From Nicotiana tabacum (taxonomy: Eukaryota > Streptophyta > Magnoliopsida > Solanales > Solanaceae), in the NCBI RefSeq assembly GCF_000715075.1, contig NC_134096.1, forward strand, positions 41,117,804 through 41,181,803: a stretch of 64,000 nt of DNA, written 5' to 3'. Below the pieces are notes generated by a model, which was given only the letters and a program-made list of their open reading frames with translations, had not been told where the DNA came from and made no database searches. Made by a program: the position numbers and the translations under genes. Below, piece by piece: positions 19,834-32,069 of this stretch; the stretch's first letter is position 1, and the number at the start of each line of letters is the position of its first letter.

Positions 19834-21551
19834 TGTAACGATCCGGCCAGTGTTTTGAGAATATAAGTCCCGTTTGGCGGCATAAGGTCTTGAGAAGCTT
19901 CGTATTATGTGTATTTACTTTCATGCGTGGTCGAGTTCAGTTACCGAATGATTCTGAGTCAAATCGGAAAAATGATTCTAGTTTTGGAAGCTTAAGTGAT
20001 AAGAGTTGACCGGAATTTGACTTTTGTGTAAACAGCTCCGGAATGGGTTATGGATGATTTCAGCAGCTTCGTATGATGATTTTGGACTTGGGCGTAATGC
20101 CCGAAATCAAATTCAGAAGTCCCTAGCTCGAGTTATCGCACTTTGTTGAAGTTTGAAAGTTAAAGGCATAATGACATTTAAATGTTTGACCAATGTATGA
20201 CTTTTTGGATATCGAGTCCGTATTTTGGATCCGGAGCCTGGTATCGGTCCAATACTATATTTATGACTTGTCTGTCGAATTTTGTGAGAAACGGAGTTGG
20301 TTTGATGTGATTCGGACATCCGGTTGAGAAATTAGAAGTTCATGAGTTTTCTTGAAAATTTCCTTTGATTTGATGCTAAATTGGTAGCTCTAGGTGTTAT
20401 TTTGGCGATTTGATCCCGCGAGCAAGTTCGTATGATATTTTTAGTCTTGTGTGCATAATTGGTTTAAAGCCCCATGGGCTCGAGTGAGTTTCAGATAGGC
20501 TACTGAGTGAAATTGGACTTAGAAATATTGCTGGTGTGTTTCAGTTCTGGTGCAGGCCTCTGATCTCGCATTTGCGAGGTCAGGCTTCGCATTTGCGACC
20601 CTTGATGGGTTCGCATTTGCGAGTAACTCATCGCATTTATGAAGAGTAGCTGGAGCACCTCAAGTTTGCATTTGTGAAGTGGGTCGGGGGGTACAGGATC
20701 GCAATTGTGCTCAGTTGGTCACATGTGCGGAAGGTCAGAGTTCGTATTTGCGAACAATTCATCGCAAATGCGATGAAAGCAGAGATGTGAAGCTCTTCGC
20801 ATTTGCGACATCTGCAACTGATCAAAATGGGACTTAGACGGGATTTTGGTCCATTCTCTCAAATTTTCAAAACAAGAAACCCGTAGAGGAGGTTTTTCAA
20901 AGAACCATTCTTCCCCAAATCATTGGTAAGTTATTCTAAACTAGTTTCTTACAATCTTTCACTACATTTCCTAAGACTCCAACCTAAAATCTTGTGTTTT
21001 TCATGGTGGAAATTGGAGGTTTTGGGTAGAAATAGGGATTTTTGTAAAATGGGGATTTAGACCTCAAATTGAGGTCGGACTTCAAAACAAATTACATAAC
21101 CGGGCTCGTGAGTGAATGGGTGTTCATATTTATGACTTTTACCCGATTCAGAGACGTGGGCCCGGGGAGGCTATTTTGGGCGATTTTCTAATTTCTTCCT
21201 TTAGCTTTGATTTCATTAATTAGAATAGTTTCTTATAGTTGTATTTATGGTGTGTAAGTGATTTTGGCTAGATTTGGGCCATTCAGAGTCACCTTCTAGT
21301 TTTTTTTTTGTATTTACACTGTTTACTTCTATTTCGGAACAGATGTATTTAGAGGTTTTCTAGCAAACTCTGTAGAGCTTATGACATGTACTACCGGTTT
21401 TGGGAATTGTAATACTTGTATAGAGAATTCTAAATTTAGAGTTGCTAATCTTTATTTATTTTGTTATTATTTTCAAATGTTTTTAGGCTTACCTAGTCCC
21501 TAAGACTAGGTCCATCACGACACCCAACGGAGGAAAATTTGGGTTGTGACA
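19834..21551 (+). mobile_element. 3' LTR of the nested element (1.7 kb)
   Basis: It runs from TGTAACGATCC to GGTTGTGACA. It contains the CGCATTTGCGA word cluster (20563-20810) and, 110 bases further on, a CATTGGTAAGTTATT splice-donor-like site. No coding capacity is visible. Confidence 0.85.
20563..20810. repeat. Cluster of CGCATTTGCGA words
   Basis: Roughly eight to ten near-palindromic words, such as TCGCATTTGCGAG and TCGCAAATGCGAT, are spread over 250 bases in alternating orientation. Confidence 0.88.
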
Positions 21552-21556
21552 CTTAG

Positions 21557-21914
21557 GTTTTTCAACTAAACCCACAATTCCTACAGTTTATATGCTAAGA
21601 ATCTACCCAAAATACATGTATTAAACTCATCTCATATAGAAATTACTTAACTCAAAGTGCTAGGTAAAAACCTCTCTTCAAAGAGCTCCAAAATCGCCTA
21701 AGGGATGTAAGAAAAGGGCAAACATTGCCTAAGTCCCGACATAAAAAGACCTCACTACCTCCAGCGATTCCGCTTCTGCGGACCTTGGGTCGTACCTACA
21801 ATGACGCTTCTACGGAAGACACCCAACCCAGCTTTGGGCGCACCTGCAAAAATGGCACCGCACCTGCGAGCCCGCTTCTGCGGCTCGCCTCTCACACCTG
21901 TGGCCCAGGCCTGG
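21557..21914 (-). mobile_element. E3 5' LTR, outer part, truncated
   Basis: This continues the E3 LTR after the nested element. It matches 10540-10890 of the other LTR, including ATATGCTAAGAATCTACCC and the CTTCTGCGG words. The match ends at CCCAGGCCTGG (21914). The rest of the LTR start, about 880 bases, is absent and unrelated sequence follows. Confidence 0.85.
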
Positions 21915-22339
21915 AAACAGTATATTCCAATGTTTGCATGAAAGGGTAGAAAACATGCCTATAGAATTCGTATGATTTACTTGTTATTTTATCCAACCTG
22001 CCATATATGCTATTTGAATTTCCATGTACACTAGTAGAAATCATGCCATTAAGGGAATCACACACTCACACAACTTGTTTACTATCAAAGCATGAGCTTA
22101 AATACTCTATTTATTCCCATTTCCACTGCTATGTGTCACTAGACAACATGCCTATAAGAAACAAATGCCAATAACCATCCTTCAATTTGCATAATGGAAC
22201 CATGTTCATTAGATACTATGCCAATAGGATTATACTAACTTATGCTCTATTGGTCCTCATATAGATATCATGTCCATAGGTTCTTAATTGAGTCATCAGC
22301 TACTGTTATATCTATCGCTCGCCTAGAAAACATGCCTAA
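21915..22339. repeat. Six diffuse copies of an AGAAAACATGCCTATAGG-like word
   Basis: Related words starting AGA and containing CATGCCTATA occur near 21948, 22036, 22141, 22210, 22263 and 22325. The spacing is 50-105 bases and the intervening sequence is not repeated. The block lies between the truncated E3 LTR and the TATA-like box of the E6 antisense ORF. It may be part of that ORF's promoter or of an old LTR. Confidence 0.6.
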
Positions 22340-22350
22340 CCTATAAATAT
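22340..22350 (+). promoter_or_regulatory. TATA-like box of the E6 antisense ORF
   Basis: CCTATAAATAT lies 216 bases before the ATG at 22566. The equivalent ORF of E7 has CCTATAAA 123 bases before its ATG (56420). The match between the two elements supports a shared plus-strand promoter. The leader between box and ATG is pyrimidine-rich. Confidence 0.5.
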
Positions 22351-22565
22351 CCCCTCCTTCGTTCATTTGCCACTTTACATCCAAACTTCTACCCTCGATC
22401 CTTTAAGATATTATAGTCTTCTTTTATCCCTCAATATTCTTACCTTTGTTACTCAAGATTTCTCAGTACGTTGCAAAATATTTATTCATCCTATACTCAA
22501 GCTAACACATATGAGCTTTCAACTTTCTCCCTTTCTCTATATTTTTCAATTTTTTACAGATACCA

Positions 22566-23862
22566 ATGTCCAAAACCTCCAAATTTGTTCCCCAAAAGGT
22601 CGCCTCTATCTCCCAACCAACTGCTGAAATTAACAAAACTGTTCCCGATGTGGTCGACCTCGGGAGGTCCGCCGCTACCGTTACTACCGATGAACTGGCT
22701 CCTGAACCTCCTTTGAAGATATTCATTCCCGGGGGTTGTTCGGTTGCTGACGACTTCAAGGTTGAGAAGCCTTTTTCGGTGCAAGGTTGAGATGACTTCC
22801 CCGCAATCCGAAAGGACTGCAACTGGGCCGACAAGGACATAGTGGTCCCCGACTCCGAGGAGGCCATTACTACCCATGTTGAGGGATACCTAAGTGTTTA
22901 CACTTATCCCTTCAGCCTTCACACTGGTCCCGATGGACCCGGTCATAATAGACTTACGTAAGAGGTACGTGGTATGCCTCGGTCAGATCCACCCATCACT
23001 GTGGAGGATCGTAATCCTCCTTCGATTTTTTGTGAACAAGATCGACTCTTGTCGGCTCAACGTGGATCATCTACTCCATCTGTATAGTCCCTGAATCTTC
23101 CTAGGGGGACTAATAAAGCTTGTGTGCTGGGCTAGTAAAGCCCCATTCTCAAGCATCGATGAAGATCGGGATCGGGGCTGGCAGGGACGCTTTGTCCGGG
23201 TGAGGACCTCGGACTTGATTCCAGTGTTCATACCATTCATTGAGAAGTGGAATGCCTCACATAAGTACAACTTTCCTTTGAATGTTGATTACATGTTTAT
23301 CTCCCTTTTCCTCATTGGTATTCATGGCGGTGCAGCTGTTGCTCGAGTCCCAAATGTTATCCCTCAGTTAAAGAAGTGGATCGAAGGCATTGTTTCATAT
23401 ATGCCCTACTCCGAGTGCTCGTGGCGCAAACTCTTGAAGGTCCGTTGGGAGGCCCATTCCCATGGTAAGATCACTTTGAATAAGTCGCATTAGGCTTCTT
23501 CTCATAGCATCACGTTCTTATTTTTTTTACTTCCTTTTTGCAGGTTTGCCTAAGACCGTCGAGCTTAGGCCTCTAGCCGGGGATGAGGAATTGCCCACTA
23601 ATTCTTCTACTTCGGGGAAGCCCGGAGTTACAACAGGAGAGAAGAAAAGGAAGGGGGCCTCGAGTTCCCCGAGCTCGGAGAAAAAGGAACCACGTAGGAA
23701 GTTGGTTTGTAAGTCAAAGGAAAGCTCCAGCTCCATAGTTCCTGACTCGGACTCACTTTACCAGCTCAGGGATGAGCCTGGGGAGGACGGAATTTTTGTG
23801 GCCCACAAGCCATTTGTCCTTGAGGAGCAGGTGGCAGCCGAGGGGAGAAACGACGGAGGTAA
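22566..23862 (+). pseudogene. E6 antisense ORF, first part ('putative gypsy-type transposon' domain)
   Basis: The ATG at 22566 starts MSKTSKFVPQKVAS. A domain found in many plant retroelement proteins (Pfam 'putative gypsy type transposon') follows, with IIDLRKRYVVCLGQIHPSLW, RIVILLRFFVNKI, DHLLHLYSP and DEDRDRGWQGRFVRVRTSDL. Several frame changes occur (near 22790, 22900, 23095 and 23300). A GT-AG intron is visible at 23465-23543. After it the protein is Lys/Ser-rich (EKKRKGASSSPSSEKKEPRR). The ORF is cut at 23862 by E4 and resumes at 32070. It runs convergently to E6 pol, in the place where Tat-lineage elements often carry an extra ORF. Its function is not known. Confidence 0.78.
23465..23543 (+). 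other. Candidate 79-bp intron in the E6 antisense ORF
   Basis: The donor is ATG/GTAAGATCA and the acceptor is CTTTTTGCAG/GTTTGCC, with a T-rich stretch before the acceptor. Translating through meets a stop at 23491, whereas removing 79 bases leaves coding sequence on both sides. Confidence 0.7.
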
Positions 23863-23867
23863 ATCCC

Positions 23868-25803
23868 TGTCACGACCCAAACCGATGGGCCGCGATGGGC
23901 ACCCTGTACCTTACTCAACCGAGTACCAACATAACATATCTTTTCGTATCATACTATCATAGATAACTGAGTCGGAGAGGCTGCCGTGAGATAGGTAGAA
24001 TACAACATGTAATACCAACTTATACATAAGACATATGGGCCTATAAGACCAAAATAACCACTCGTACACTGAACATAAGCCGACAAGGCCATACAATCGT
24101 TTACGTACATGACATCTGTCTACAAGCCTCTAAGAATACATAATTGTCATAAGGGTAGGGACAGAGCCCCCCCCCCCCCATACCAAATAATACACATCTA
24201 AATCATACTAACCGAATAAGCAACTTCGGAGCAAATGTAGTGCACCAACATCTTCCGCTGAGTTGATCGCCTATTTGGAGGACTCTCGACCTGTCTATCG
24301 AGACCTGTAGGCATAAAACGCAGCGTCCTCAGGCAAAAAGGACATCAGTACAAATAATTTACCAAGTATGTAAGGCAATATACTGAAAGCTAAAACTGAA
24401 CTGATAATATAATAAATGAAAGTAACTAGGAGTGAAAGATAATTTGAAGATATAGTAAGTAAAATAGTTGTCCGTCACTATAAGGCTCGGTATATATATA
24501 ATTTCTTTGCCATAGTAGGCTCATTTATAGGTGCTCGGCCATACTAGGCTCTGTATCTCGGCCAACTGGGCTCGCTCATAGGCGCTCGGCCACAGCAGGC
24601 TCGGTATATAACTTACCATCTGATCAGAGGTTTCCCAATAGGGGCCTGCCCATTGATTATAGCTCGATGGAAATGAAAATACTATAATACTGTATATATA
24701 GGTTCTCTGCTCTCTTGACTGGAAGAAGACAATACTCAATTGAATATGAAGTCCCGATAAGGAGAATACTGTAATTTATGAGACTAGGATAATGTATATA
24801 AATTTGGGAGTATGAACTTCTCTTTATGCCTTGTTATCAAACACGTGTAGTTACGAGATCATGCCAAAATGAAGAAAGGTCTTAGCTTTAACATACCCGG
24901 AGTAGGGAAAAATCCGTATGATATTTTTGGAAAAGAATGCACTGTACTCCCTTAGAATCGCAAAATCTCATATTGCTAAGGTGCTAAGAAATCTCGTTGG
25001 AATTTTTGTTTCAAGAAATCTTGTTGAAATCTCGTTGGTTTGAGGTTGCTAACGCTTGAATCCTTGTAGGAATTGGTTGAAGATGTTATGAATTCTCTTT
25101 ATATATTCTTAACATCTGTTTTGTAATCTTTGCAATAGGAAAACATTATAAGATTACTTACTTGAATATCTAAAGTCCAAATGAGGCCAAAATGCCAATG
25201 TTTTATGCCTTTACACGTAGAGGGATGTAGTGTCTTGTATTTAACACTTTAGCTTGCCACCTTTCAACTAGATATATGAGCCACTTAATTTGAAGGGGGG
25301 GTGCCACATAAAGCAATTTTAATCCTCATCCAATATATCCCTAATTAATTAGGTAACATCCCATTACCCAATAATTAACCAATTACCCACATAATTAATC
25401 AATTACCCATATAATTAAGAATTGTCTCAAATTACTTAAAATACTTCTCACTTTTAACGCATTGTGTACACCTTACTATTATGGTCATGTGGTACCTTAT
25501 ATGGCATTAGTCCATAAATACCGGATATTTTAGCTCGAGCCGTATTTTATCCCAAAATGTCAAACTTCGACGAAAATTCATTTCATCGATTTGCTTACCC
25601 TCTCACCTTCATGAATTTACTTATCCCTTGTTTGAAATAGCGTAATACTTATAATCCCAAAATAATCTCATTTCCGAGCTTACGTCGATTAAGTTACGAC
25701 GAAACTTCAACATATGAAAATGCGGGATGTAACATCTCATTTTCGATCTTCCATCAATTTACTTATGGCTTACTTTCACGTACGAAAATATGGGGTGTAA
25801 CAT
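23868..25803 (-). mobile_element. E4 3' LTR
   Basis: It begins TGTCACGACCCAAACC and ends ATGGGGTGTAACA. It differs from the other E4 LTR by an extra piece of about 70 bases near the outer U3 end (an additional GGGATGTAACA terminus at 25734) and by a C12 run near 24168. Degenerate repeats of TAGGCGCTCGGCCATA...GGCTC occur at 24520-24605. Confidence 0.88.
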
Positions 25804-25818
25804 CATTCCCCCCTTTGG
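25804..25818 (-). other. E4 polypurine tract
   Basis: On the minus strand, CCAAAGGGGGGAATGA directly precedes the LTR start TGTTACACCCC. The adjoining phrase CATTCGAGGACGAATG is also found at the same place in E5. Confidence 0.82.
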
Positions 25819-28800
25819 AACATTCGTCCTCGAATGTTGACTGATGCACTTATCATTATCATAACCTATAGCTCTTGTGAATACTTTAGTACTCCTCTAG
25901 CCATCTAGGCAACCGTGTTGTGAATGAATCCCAAAGGCCAGGGCATTCCCCCATTTTGGCCTCTTTTTCACACCACGACTCGTGGTCGGAATCCTCCCAA
26001 ACTTGTAACTGTTCCTACCTTCTATCATGCAGCCTGTACGACTTTGACTTTGTAAGTGCGCCTATGCGACTCTTCTCTCCTTTGTTTTTTCCTCCATCTT
26101 TTAGCCAATCTTTAGGATTCACTTTGTGTTCATATATAAAATTATGTCAAGTTGCTCCTCTGGGCGTCATTAGCTTTACTTCATCTAAGTAGGCCATACT
26201 ATACCATAATTCTTACTTCGATTTATCGTTACTGAGGTCTGCTACCAAACTCCAGGTTACTCTCGTTGCTTATCCTGGATAAAGCTAAGTATTTTAATAC
26301 TTCTTCATTACTGTTCATCTTAAGACTGATGGCCTAATCTCATCTCGTACTTTGCAGCTTTTACCCATCCATTGTTGATTTACTTCAATGTTGATCTACA
26401 ACCTTCCATTGATAACTTAAAACTTCTTACGTAATATATTGTCACTAGGCCTTACGCTGCATCGTGGAACATTTGAAGTGATTTTCCTGATCCACCTGGA
26501 GGCGATACTATACTTTCATAACCATATTTCTAAATGCTACTAATCTTAGACTCCTTTGAGTTCACTCAGACTATACTGAGCTTTCTATAACTTAGAGAAA
26601 TCATTAGCTCTCTTGTTTTCATGGACTTAATCCTGAGGACTTATCCATTCTCATCACCTTCTCACTAGCCCTTTCTTATCCTTACTCCTGCCTTCCTAAA
26701 ACCTTATCGCTTTACCATACTTTAGCTTGCGACCTACACGTATCTATTTATACTACTCGCAACCTTCCTTCAACTTACTTGCACCATAGATTTCCTCGTG
26801 TTATTCTGGAACATCAAGCGAGACATCACATCATCTCTAACTCTTCTTTAATCTTTTAACTAGCACTTTCGATACATAGAAACCATAGGCCAAAAAAAAT
26901 ACCACTGACGATGTCGTTATCATTCCTGGATACTGAGTCTCAGCGCTTCTGGCCTTCTATCTGAAGTGTAACCTATTCACAACCTTCTGCATTTGAGTAT
27001 CTCGTACGTTGTTCACCTTTACCTTACTTACCTTAAAATCTCGCCTCACATCTTCTATCTCTTTTATGACTTCCCTTCCACATAGGTATAATTCACATCC
27101 ACGACTTAATACTTGCACCTCTGGTGCATACACAATCTAGTGGGAGCTTCATACTGACTTCTTATGAGGCTGGTACTCTTTTAACTGGCTTTCTCGTAGA
27201 GCCGTTATGGAATACGGTTATTGTACTATCTCTCTTGTACCCCTGATATTAAGGGTGATTCTTCAATGTTTTCAATCATGATTTCTATAATTTTCTAGGT
27301 CCAATAATCAGAATTGATTTACTTGGTTGATGTAACTCTTTAGTTTCCTCTTCCTTCTGATCAGCCTTTATGTAGGCTTAAGCTATCTTCTAATTTTCGG
27401 CTCCTGGTATTAGTTATTACTTTAGCCTTTCATGGGCACTATGGAATATCCATGATATAATCTTCTGACAATTCAACCCTTTAGTTATGCCCTAGGCTCA
27501 ATTCCTTCTTTTAACTTATACCGGGGTCATCTACGGCTGTATGAATGTCAACATATATGCTGCATGGATATCACTCTGAAGTCTTAAGTGCATAATCCAT
27601 TTTGTTCCTTCTGAGCTTCCTTTAAATGTAAACTATTACTTTTCCTGATTTTTCTGCCCCTCTGTTGCGTGTATACTTAGCTTATCTTAGTTCCCACGCA
27701 TGTCGGAATTTTTGTGCAACTCACATGGTCTCGAATATTACCTTTAGTATCATTTCCTGCTCATTAGCTCCGATAGGTGACACTTTCTTATGGACTGCAT
27801 ACAATGTTGTAGCAACACTGTTATTACAAGACCATTTCATCTTCAAGTTACTATGCTTAGGTTGAAGCCTTCTTCCTTATTTCCTCAGCTAGTCTTTCAT
27901 TGTCGTACTTACGGAGGACCCTCTGACTCTTGTAAAGCTGCGAGCTTATTACATCATATACTTGACGGGATTTTTGATGTTCTTCCTCGCCTATAATTAT
28001 CCGTAGTTACTTATTTCCACGCACTTGTGCTTATAGGGTTGCTCCTGAACTGAAGTTTTGATTGTCTTCCCAGTGAGACTATATTTTATTTCCATAATAT
28101 TCATACGGTACCTTTAACTACCCCAACTCTTGTCTGAATATTTCCCAAGGGTCACAATGTTGTATCTGCGAGACTGAATTCCCCATGTTGGGGTTCACTA
28201 TGTTCGTCTTGCACAATCTGTTGATTTGTCTGTGTCCTCTTGTTTAGCCATAACTAGGCTCTTCCTGAATGAACTACTAACTACTCGTTGGCCCATTCTC
28301 ATATCAATATTCCACGTAATCTTTCTTGGGTTATTTCCTTTGTCTTAACTTATGTCTCACACTGGTTCCTTATCTATCAATAACATCTCGGGTAGGAACC
28401 CTTACTTCCTCTCATTCACGTTGTGCTTGCATAATGTTCTAGAATCATAGCATATCTATAGGATTTGAATGAGTGCAATATCATCCCTTTCTCATTTTTT
28501 ATCGCATTCTTACTTTACCATTCCATAATTACTAGAATCACTTAATTCTGATTTAATGCCACATCACACCATATTTCCCCCTTTAGGGAAGCACTAAGAT
28601 TTAGTGCTACGATGATCTACGTATAGATGTTTTACCTTTTCATCTTTTCCATTTTTCACATCATCGATGATCCTTACTCACCTCGCGGTAATCTTTCTGT
28701 ACCAAGGATAACAAAATTCCTCACTCGCGAGGGCGACACTTAGTTTAACCGGCACATACATTCCCTTAAGCTTAACTTTGCTCACCTTGCTTGCTTTAGG

Positions 28801-30165
28801 GAAGCATCGTCCTGAATGACCTTTAAAGGGTATTCTTTTGTCCTCCTTTCTATTATCGCCGAGACGCAATCTCTAAAATTCTCATGATGCTGACTATTAC
28901 TCAGTCCCTAGTTCATGTTTAGTTTACCTTGTTCACCAGCCCATACTGATTTCTATTACTCTGGGGTCTAACTTTTACTTCTGGTAGTCGCGTTGGAGTC
29001 ACAAACTTATTTCTCGAAATGAGGATATGACTTTATGGCCTATACTCTTTTGCTGTCTCAAGGCCTGTCACCTCTCGTCTTTTCCTTCACTTGACTATAG
29101 ACTCTATAATACTGTCATCTTTTGATCTACCGTTGTCATCCATGTATCATATCTTACTCATAATGTTTCATTAACTCTTTTCTTATTTCCCGCTAACATT
29201 TATGTCTATCACTTTATTCTGAAAACTCGAACAAGACATTCTTTTGTTCTTAGCTCCCCTTTGCTCCATCCAGTGGCTCTTCGGGTTGCTTAACATTCAC
29301 GCTCTACTAGGGACGTGAGCCACACTAAGGTAATATTTATCCCTTCCAGACTTTCAGTGCCTATCTTATGAAATTTTTTTTTGATCATGCTAGTATTCAC
29401 ATCTAATTGTAATATTCTATAGTGCACCATCTAGGTGCCTCACAAGGAGATCTATTAGCACCTTTGTAATATCCTTCGGAAATGCCAACTAACACAAACA
29501 ATCCATTCACCATTTTGGGTTACTCTAACCCCAGCCGGATCCTGATATCCCGTCCTTTTCTTAAACTACACCTGTTAGCCCCCAATAGGGTATAACTGAG
29601 ATGGGTGTGGCCAATTATACATACCTCTATTATTGTTGAAGGTAACTCAAAAGGCTTATATTCCTCTACTTGAATTGTAAATACTGATAATCTTCATTAG
29701 ATGGGTACCTCGTACCCTTCTTCCTCTTGCTTCTTTTACTTTTTGAAACTTGTATCTATCTTCTGTATCTCTCATTGCCTTTCACCATAGGGGTGGATAG
29801 ATATTCCTGCCTTAAGGCTCCTTATCAAAATGCTTAGTCGTCTTAGTACACACATGATCTGCTGAAGACCTTACATTTATCCATCATAAGCATCATGCAA
29901 AATCGAGTTCCTCTGACTCAACTCTTTCACAGCCACATGCAATCTCTTACCAACCGTCTTTCTAGATATAGGCATCGTCGTATTATGAATAAGATAGAGT
30001 TTAGGAAATTGAGTTCCTATAACTGAGCTCTACCACACGATCTAGAGTAAGAAGAAAGAGTAACAGTCCTAAATGCCCTGTAGCCTCTTACTTATAAGTG
30101 TGGTGCATAACACACCCATAAACAAGACTCTACTAGAAACAGCTTGTAGAATCCCTAGGACAGAA
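25819..30165. other. E4 core, 4.3 kb, no convincing gene
   Basis: The core is pyrimidine-rich on the plus strand, with short ORFs only. None shows retroelement motifs: no zinc knuckle, DSG/DTG, RT YxDD-like block or integrase D-D-E. Positions 26560-26833 are nearly identical to an insert in E5 pol (43362-43660). Positions 27961-28000 match the first 40 bases of the window. The 180 bases next to the primer site match the E5 leader. Confidence 0.75.
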
Positions 30166-30179
30166 CTGCTCTGATACCA
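30166..30179 (-). other. E4 primer binding site (initiator Met tRNA type)
   Basis: Minus strand TGGTATCAGAGCAG, four bases from the LTR end, is a perfect copy of the common plant initiator-methionine-tRNA primer site. The cis-signals needed for reverse transcription are preserved although coding sequence is absent. Confidence 0.9.
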
Positions 30180-30183
30180 CTTT

Positions 30184-32064
30184 TGTCACGACCCAAATCG
30201 ATGGGCCGCGACGGGCACCCGGTACCTTACTCAACCGAGTACCAACATAACGTATCTTTTTGTATCATACTATTATATATAACTGAGCGGGAGAAACTGC
30301 CGTGAGATAGGTAGAATACAACATGTAATACCAACTTGAACATAAGACATATGGGCCTATAAGACCAAAATAACCACTTGTACACTGAACATAGGCCGAC
30401 AAGGCCATACAATCTTTTACGTACATGACATCTGTCTACAAGCCTCTAAGAATACATAATTGTCATAAGGGTAGGAACAAAGCCCCGCCGTACCAAACAA
30501 TACACATCTAAATCATACTGACCAAACAAGCAACTCCGGAGCAAATGGAGTGCACAAACATCTTCCGCTGAGCTGATCGCCTACTTAGAGAACTCTCGAC
30601 CTGTCTATCGAGACCTGTAGGCATGAAACACAGCATCCCCAGGCAAAAATAACGTTAGTACAAATAATGTACCGAGTATGTAAGGCAATATACTAAAAGC
30701 TCAAACTGAACTGATAATATAATAACTTAAAGTAACTGGCAATCAAAGATAATCTAAAGATATACTCACCTGCTGATACTGACTCAACTCTCTCAATATA
30801 GCAAGTAAAATAATTGTCTGTCCCTATAAGGCTCGGTATATATATAATTGATCTGCCATAATAGGCTCGTTCGTAGGCGCTCGTCCATACTAGGCTCTGT
30901 ATCTCGGCCAACTAGCCTCGCTCATAGGCGTCCGGCCATAGCAGGCTCATTATATAACTTACCATCTGATCAGAGGTTTCCCAATAGGGGCCTGCCCATT
31001 GATTATAGCTCGATGGTAATGAAAATACTATAATACTGTATATATATAGGCTTTCTGCTCTCTTGACTGGAAGAAGACAATACTCAATTGAATATGAAGT
31101 CCCGATAAGGAAAATACTGTAATTTATGATACTAGGATAATGTATATAAATTCGGGAGTATGAACTTCTCTTTATGCCTCGTTATCAAACACATATAGTT
31201 ATGAGATCATGCCAAAATGAAAGAAGGGCTTAGTCTTAACATACCTGGAGTAGGAAAAAATCCGTATGATATTCTTGGAAAAGGTTGCACTGTACTCCCT
31301 TAGAATCACAAAATCTCACGTTGGTAAGGTGCCAAGAAATCTCGTTGGAATTTTTATTTCAAGAAATCTTGTTGAAATCTCTTTGGTTTGAGGTTGCTAA
31401 CGCTTGAATCCTTATAGGAATTGGTTGAATATATTATGAATTCTCTTTATATATTCTTAATGTCTATTTTGTAAGCTTTGCTATAGGAAAACATTATAAG
31501 ATTACTTACTTGAATATCTAAAGTCCAAATGAAGCCAAAATGCCAATCTTTTATGTCTTTACACGTAGAGTGATGTAGTGTCTTGTATTTAACACTTTAG
31601 CTTGCCACCTTTCAACTAGATCTATGAGTCATTTAATTTGAGGGGGGGAGGTCTGCCACATAATGCAATTTTAATCCTCATCCAATATATCCCTAATTAA
31701 TTAGGTAATATCCCATTACCCAATAATTAATCAATTACCCACATAATTAAGAATTATCTCAAATTATTTAAATACTGCTCACTTTTGACACACTGTGTAC
31801 ACCTTACTATTATGGTCATGCGGTACCTTGTATGGAAGTAGTCTATAAATATCGGGTATTTTAACTCGGGCCGTATTTTATCCCAAAATGTCAAACTTCG
31901 ACGAAAATTCATTTCTTCGATTTGCTTACCCTCTCACCTTCACGAATTTACTTATCCCTTGTTTGAAATAGCGTAATACTTATAATCCCAAAATAATCTC
32001 ATGCCTGAGCTTCCATCAATTTACTTATGGCGTACTTTCACGTACAAAAATATGGGGTGTAACA
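30184..32064 (-). mobile_element. E4 5' LTR
   Basis: It begins TGTCACGACCCAAATCG and ends TATGGGGTGTAACA. It is close to the partner LTR apart from indels. It has an extra 35 bases near 30765 (CACCTGCTGATACTGACTC) that the partner lacks, and it lacks the partner's second terminus. Confidence 0.88.
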
Positions 32065-32069
32065 ATCCC

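Larger units (their letters stand above)
18350..21551 (+). mobile_element. Deleted LTR element nested in the E3 5' LTR
   Basis: Its ends are TGTAACAACCC and GGGTTGTGACA, and it is flanked by CTTAG at 18345-18349 and 21552-21556. A purine tract and a second LTR start occur at 19834. About 150 bases at the left end match the start of that 3' LTR, then the sequences diverge. The left 1.48 kb holds a different LTR module (GAGGTAAGTATCTTGCC near 18530, also seen in E3) and a short internal remnant without readable gag or pol. It is a non-autonomous or heavily deleted relative of the Tekay/Del LTR elements. Confidence 0.82.
23868..32064 (-). mobile_element. E4: complete but non-coding LTR retrotransposon (8.2 kb)
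   Basis: Two LTRs (23868-25803 and 30184-32064) flank a 4.38 kb core. Outside them the 5-bp duplication ATCCC lies at 23863-23867 and 32065-32069. A primer site and purine tract set the orientation to minus. The core has no recognisable gag or pol on either strand, yet both LTRs, the primer site and the leader closely resemble E5. It is best described as a non-autonomous, large-internal-region element that probably used proteins of an E5/E1-like partner. It inserted into the E6 antisense ORF, so it is younger than E6. Confidence 0.88.

Noticed and set aside
22502..22877. Overlapping minus-strand ORFs of 107-121 codons opposite the E6 antisense ORF
   Set aside because: They shadow the plus-strand reading, which has a recognisable conserved domain.
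24168..24180. Poly-C run in the E4 LTR as a meaningful signal
   Set aside because: The partner LTR has an ordinary sequence there. It is a replication-slippage or sequencing-type homopolymer.
28678..28869. Minus-strand ORF of 63 codons in the E4 core as a gene
   Set aside because: No family motif, no start context or neighbours supporting it. Its length is compatible with chance.
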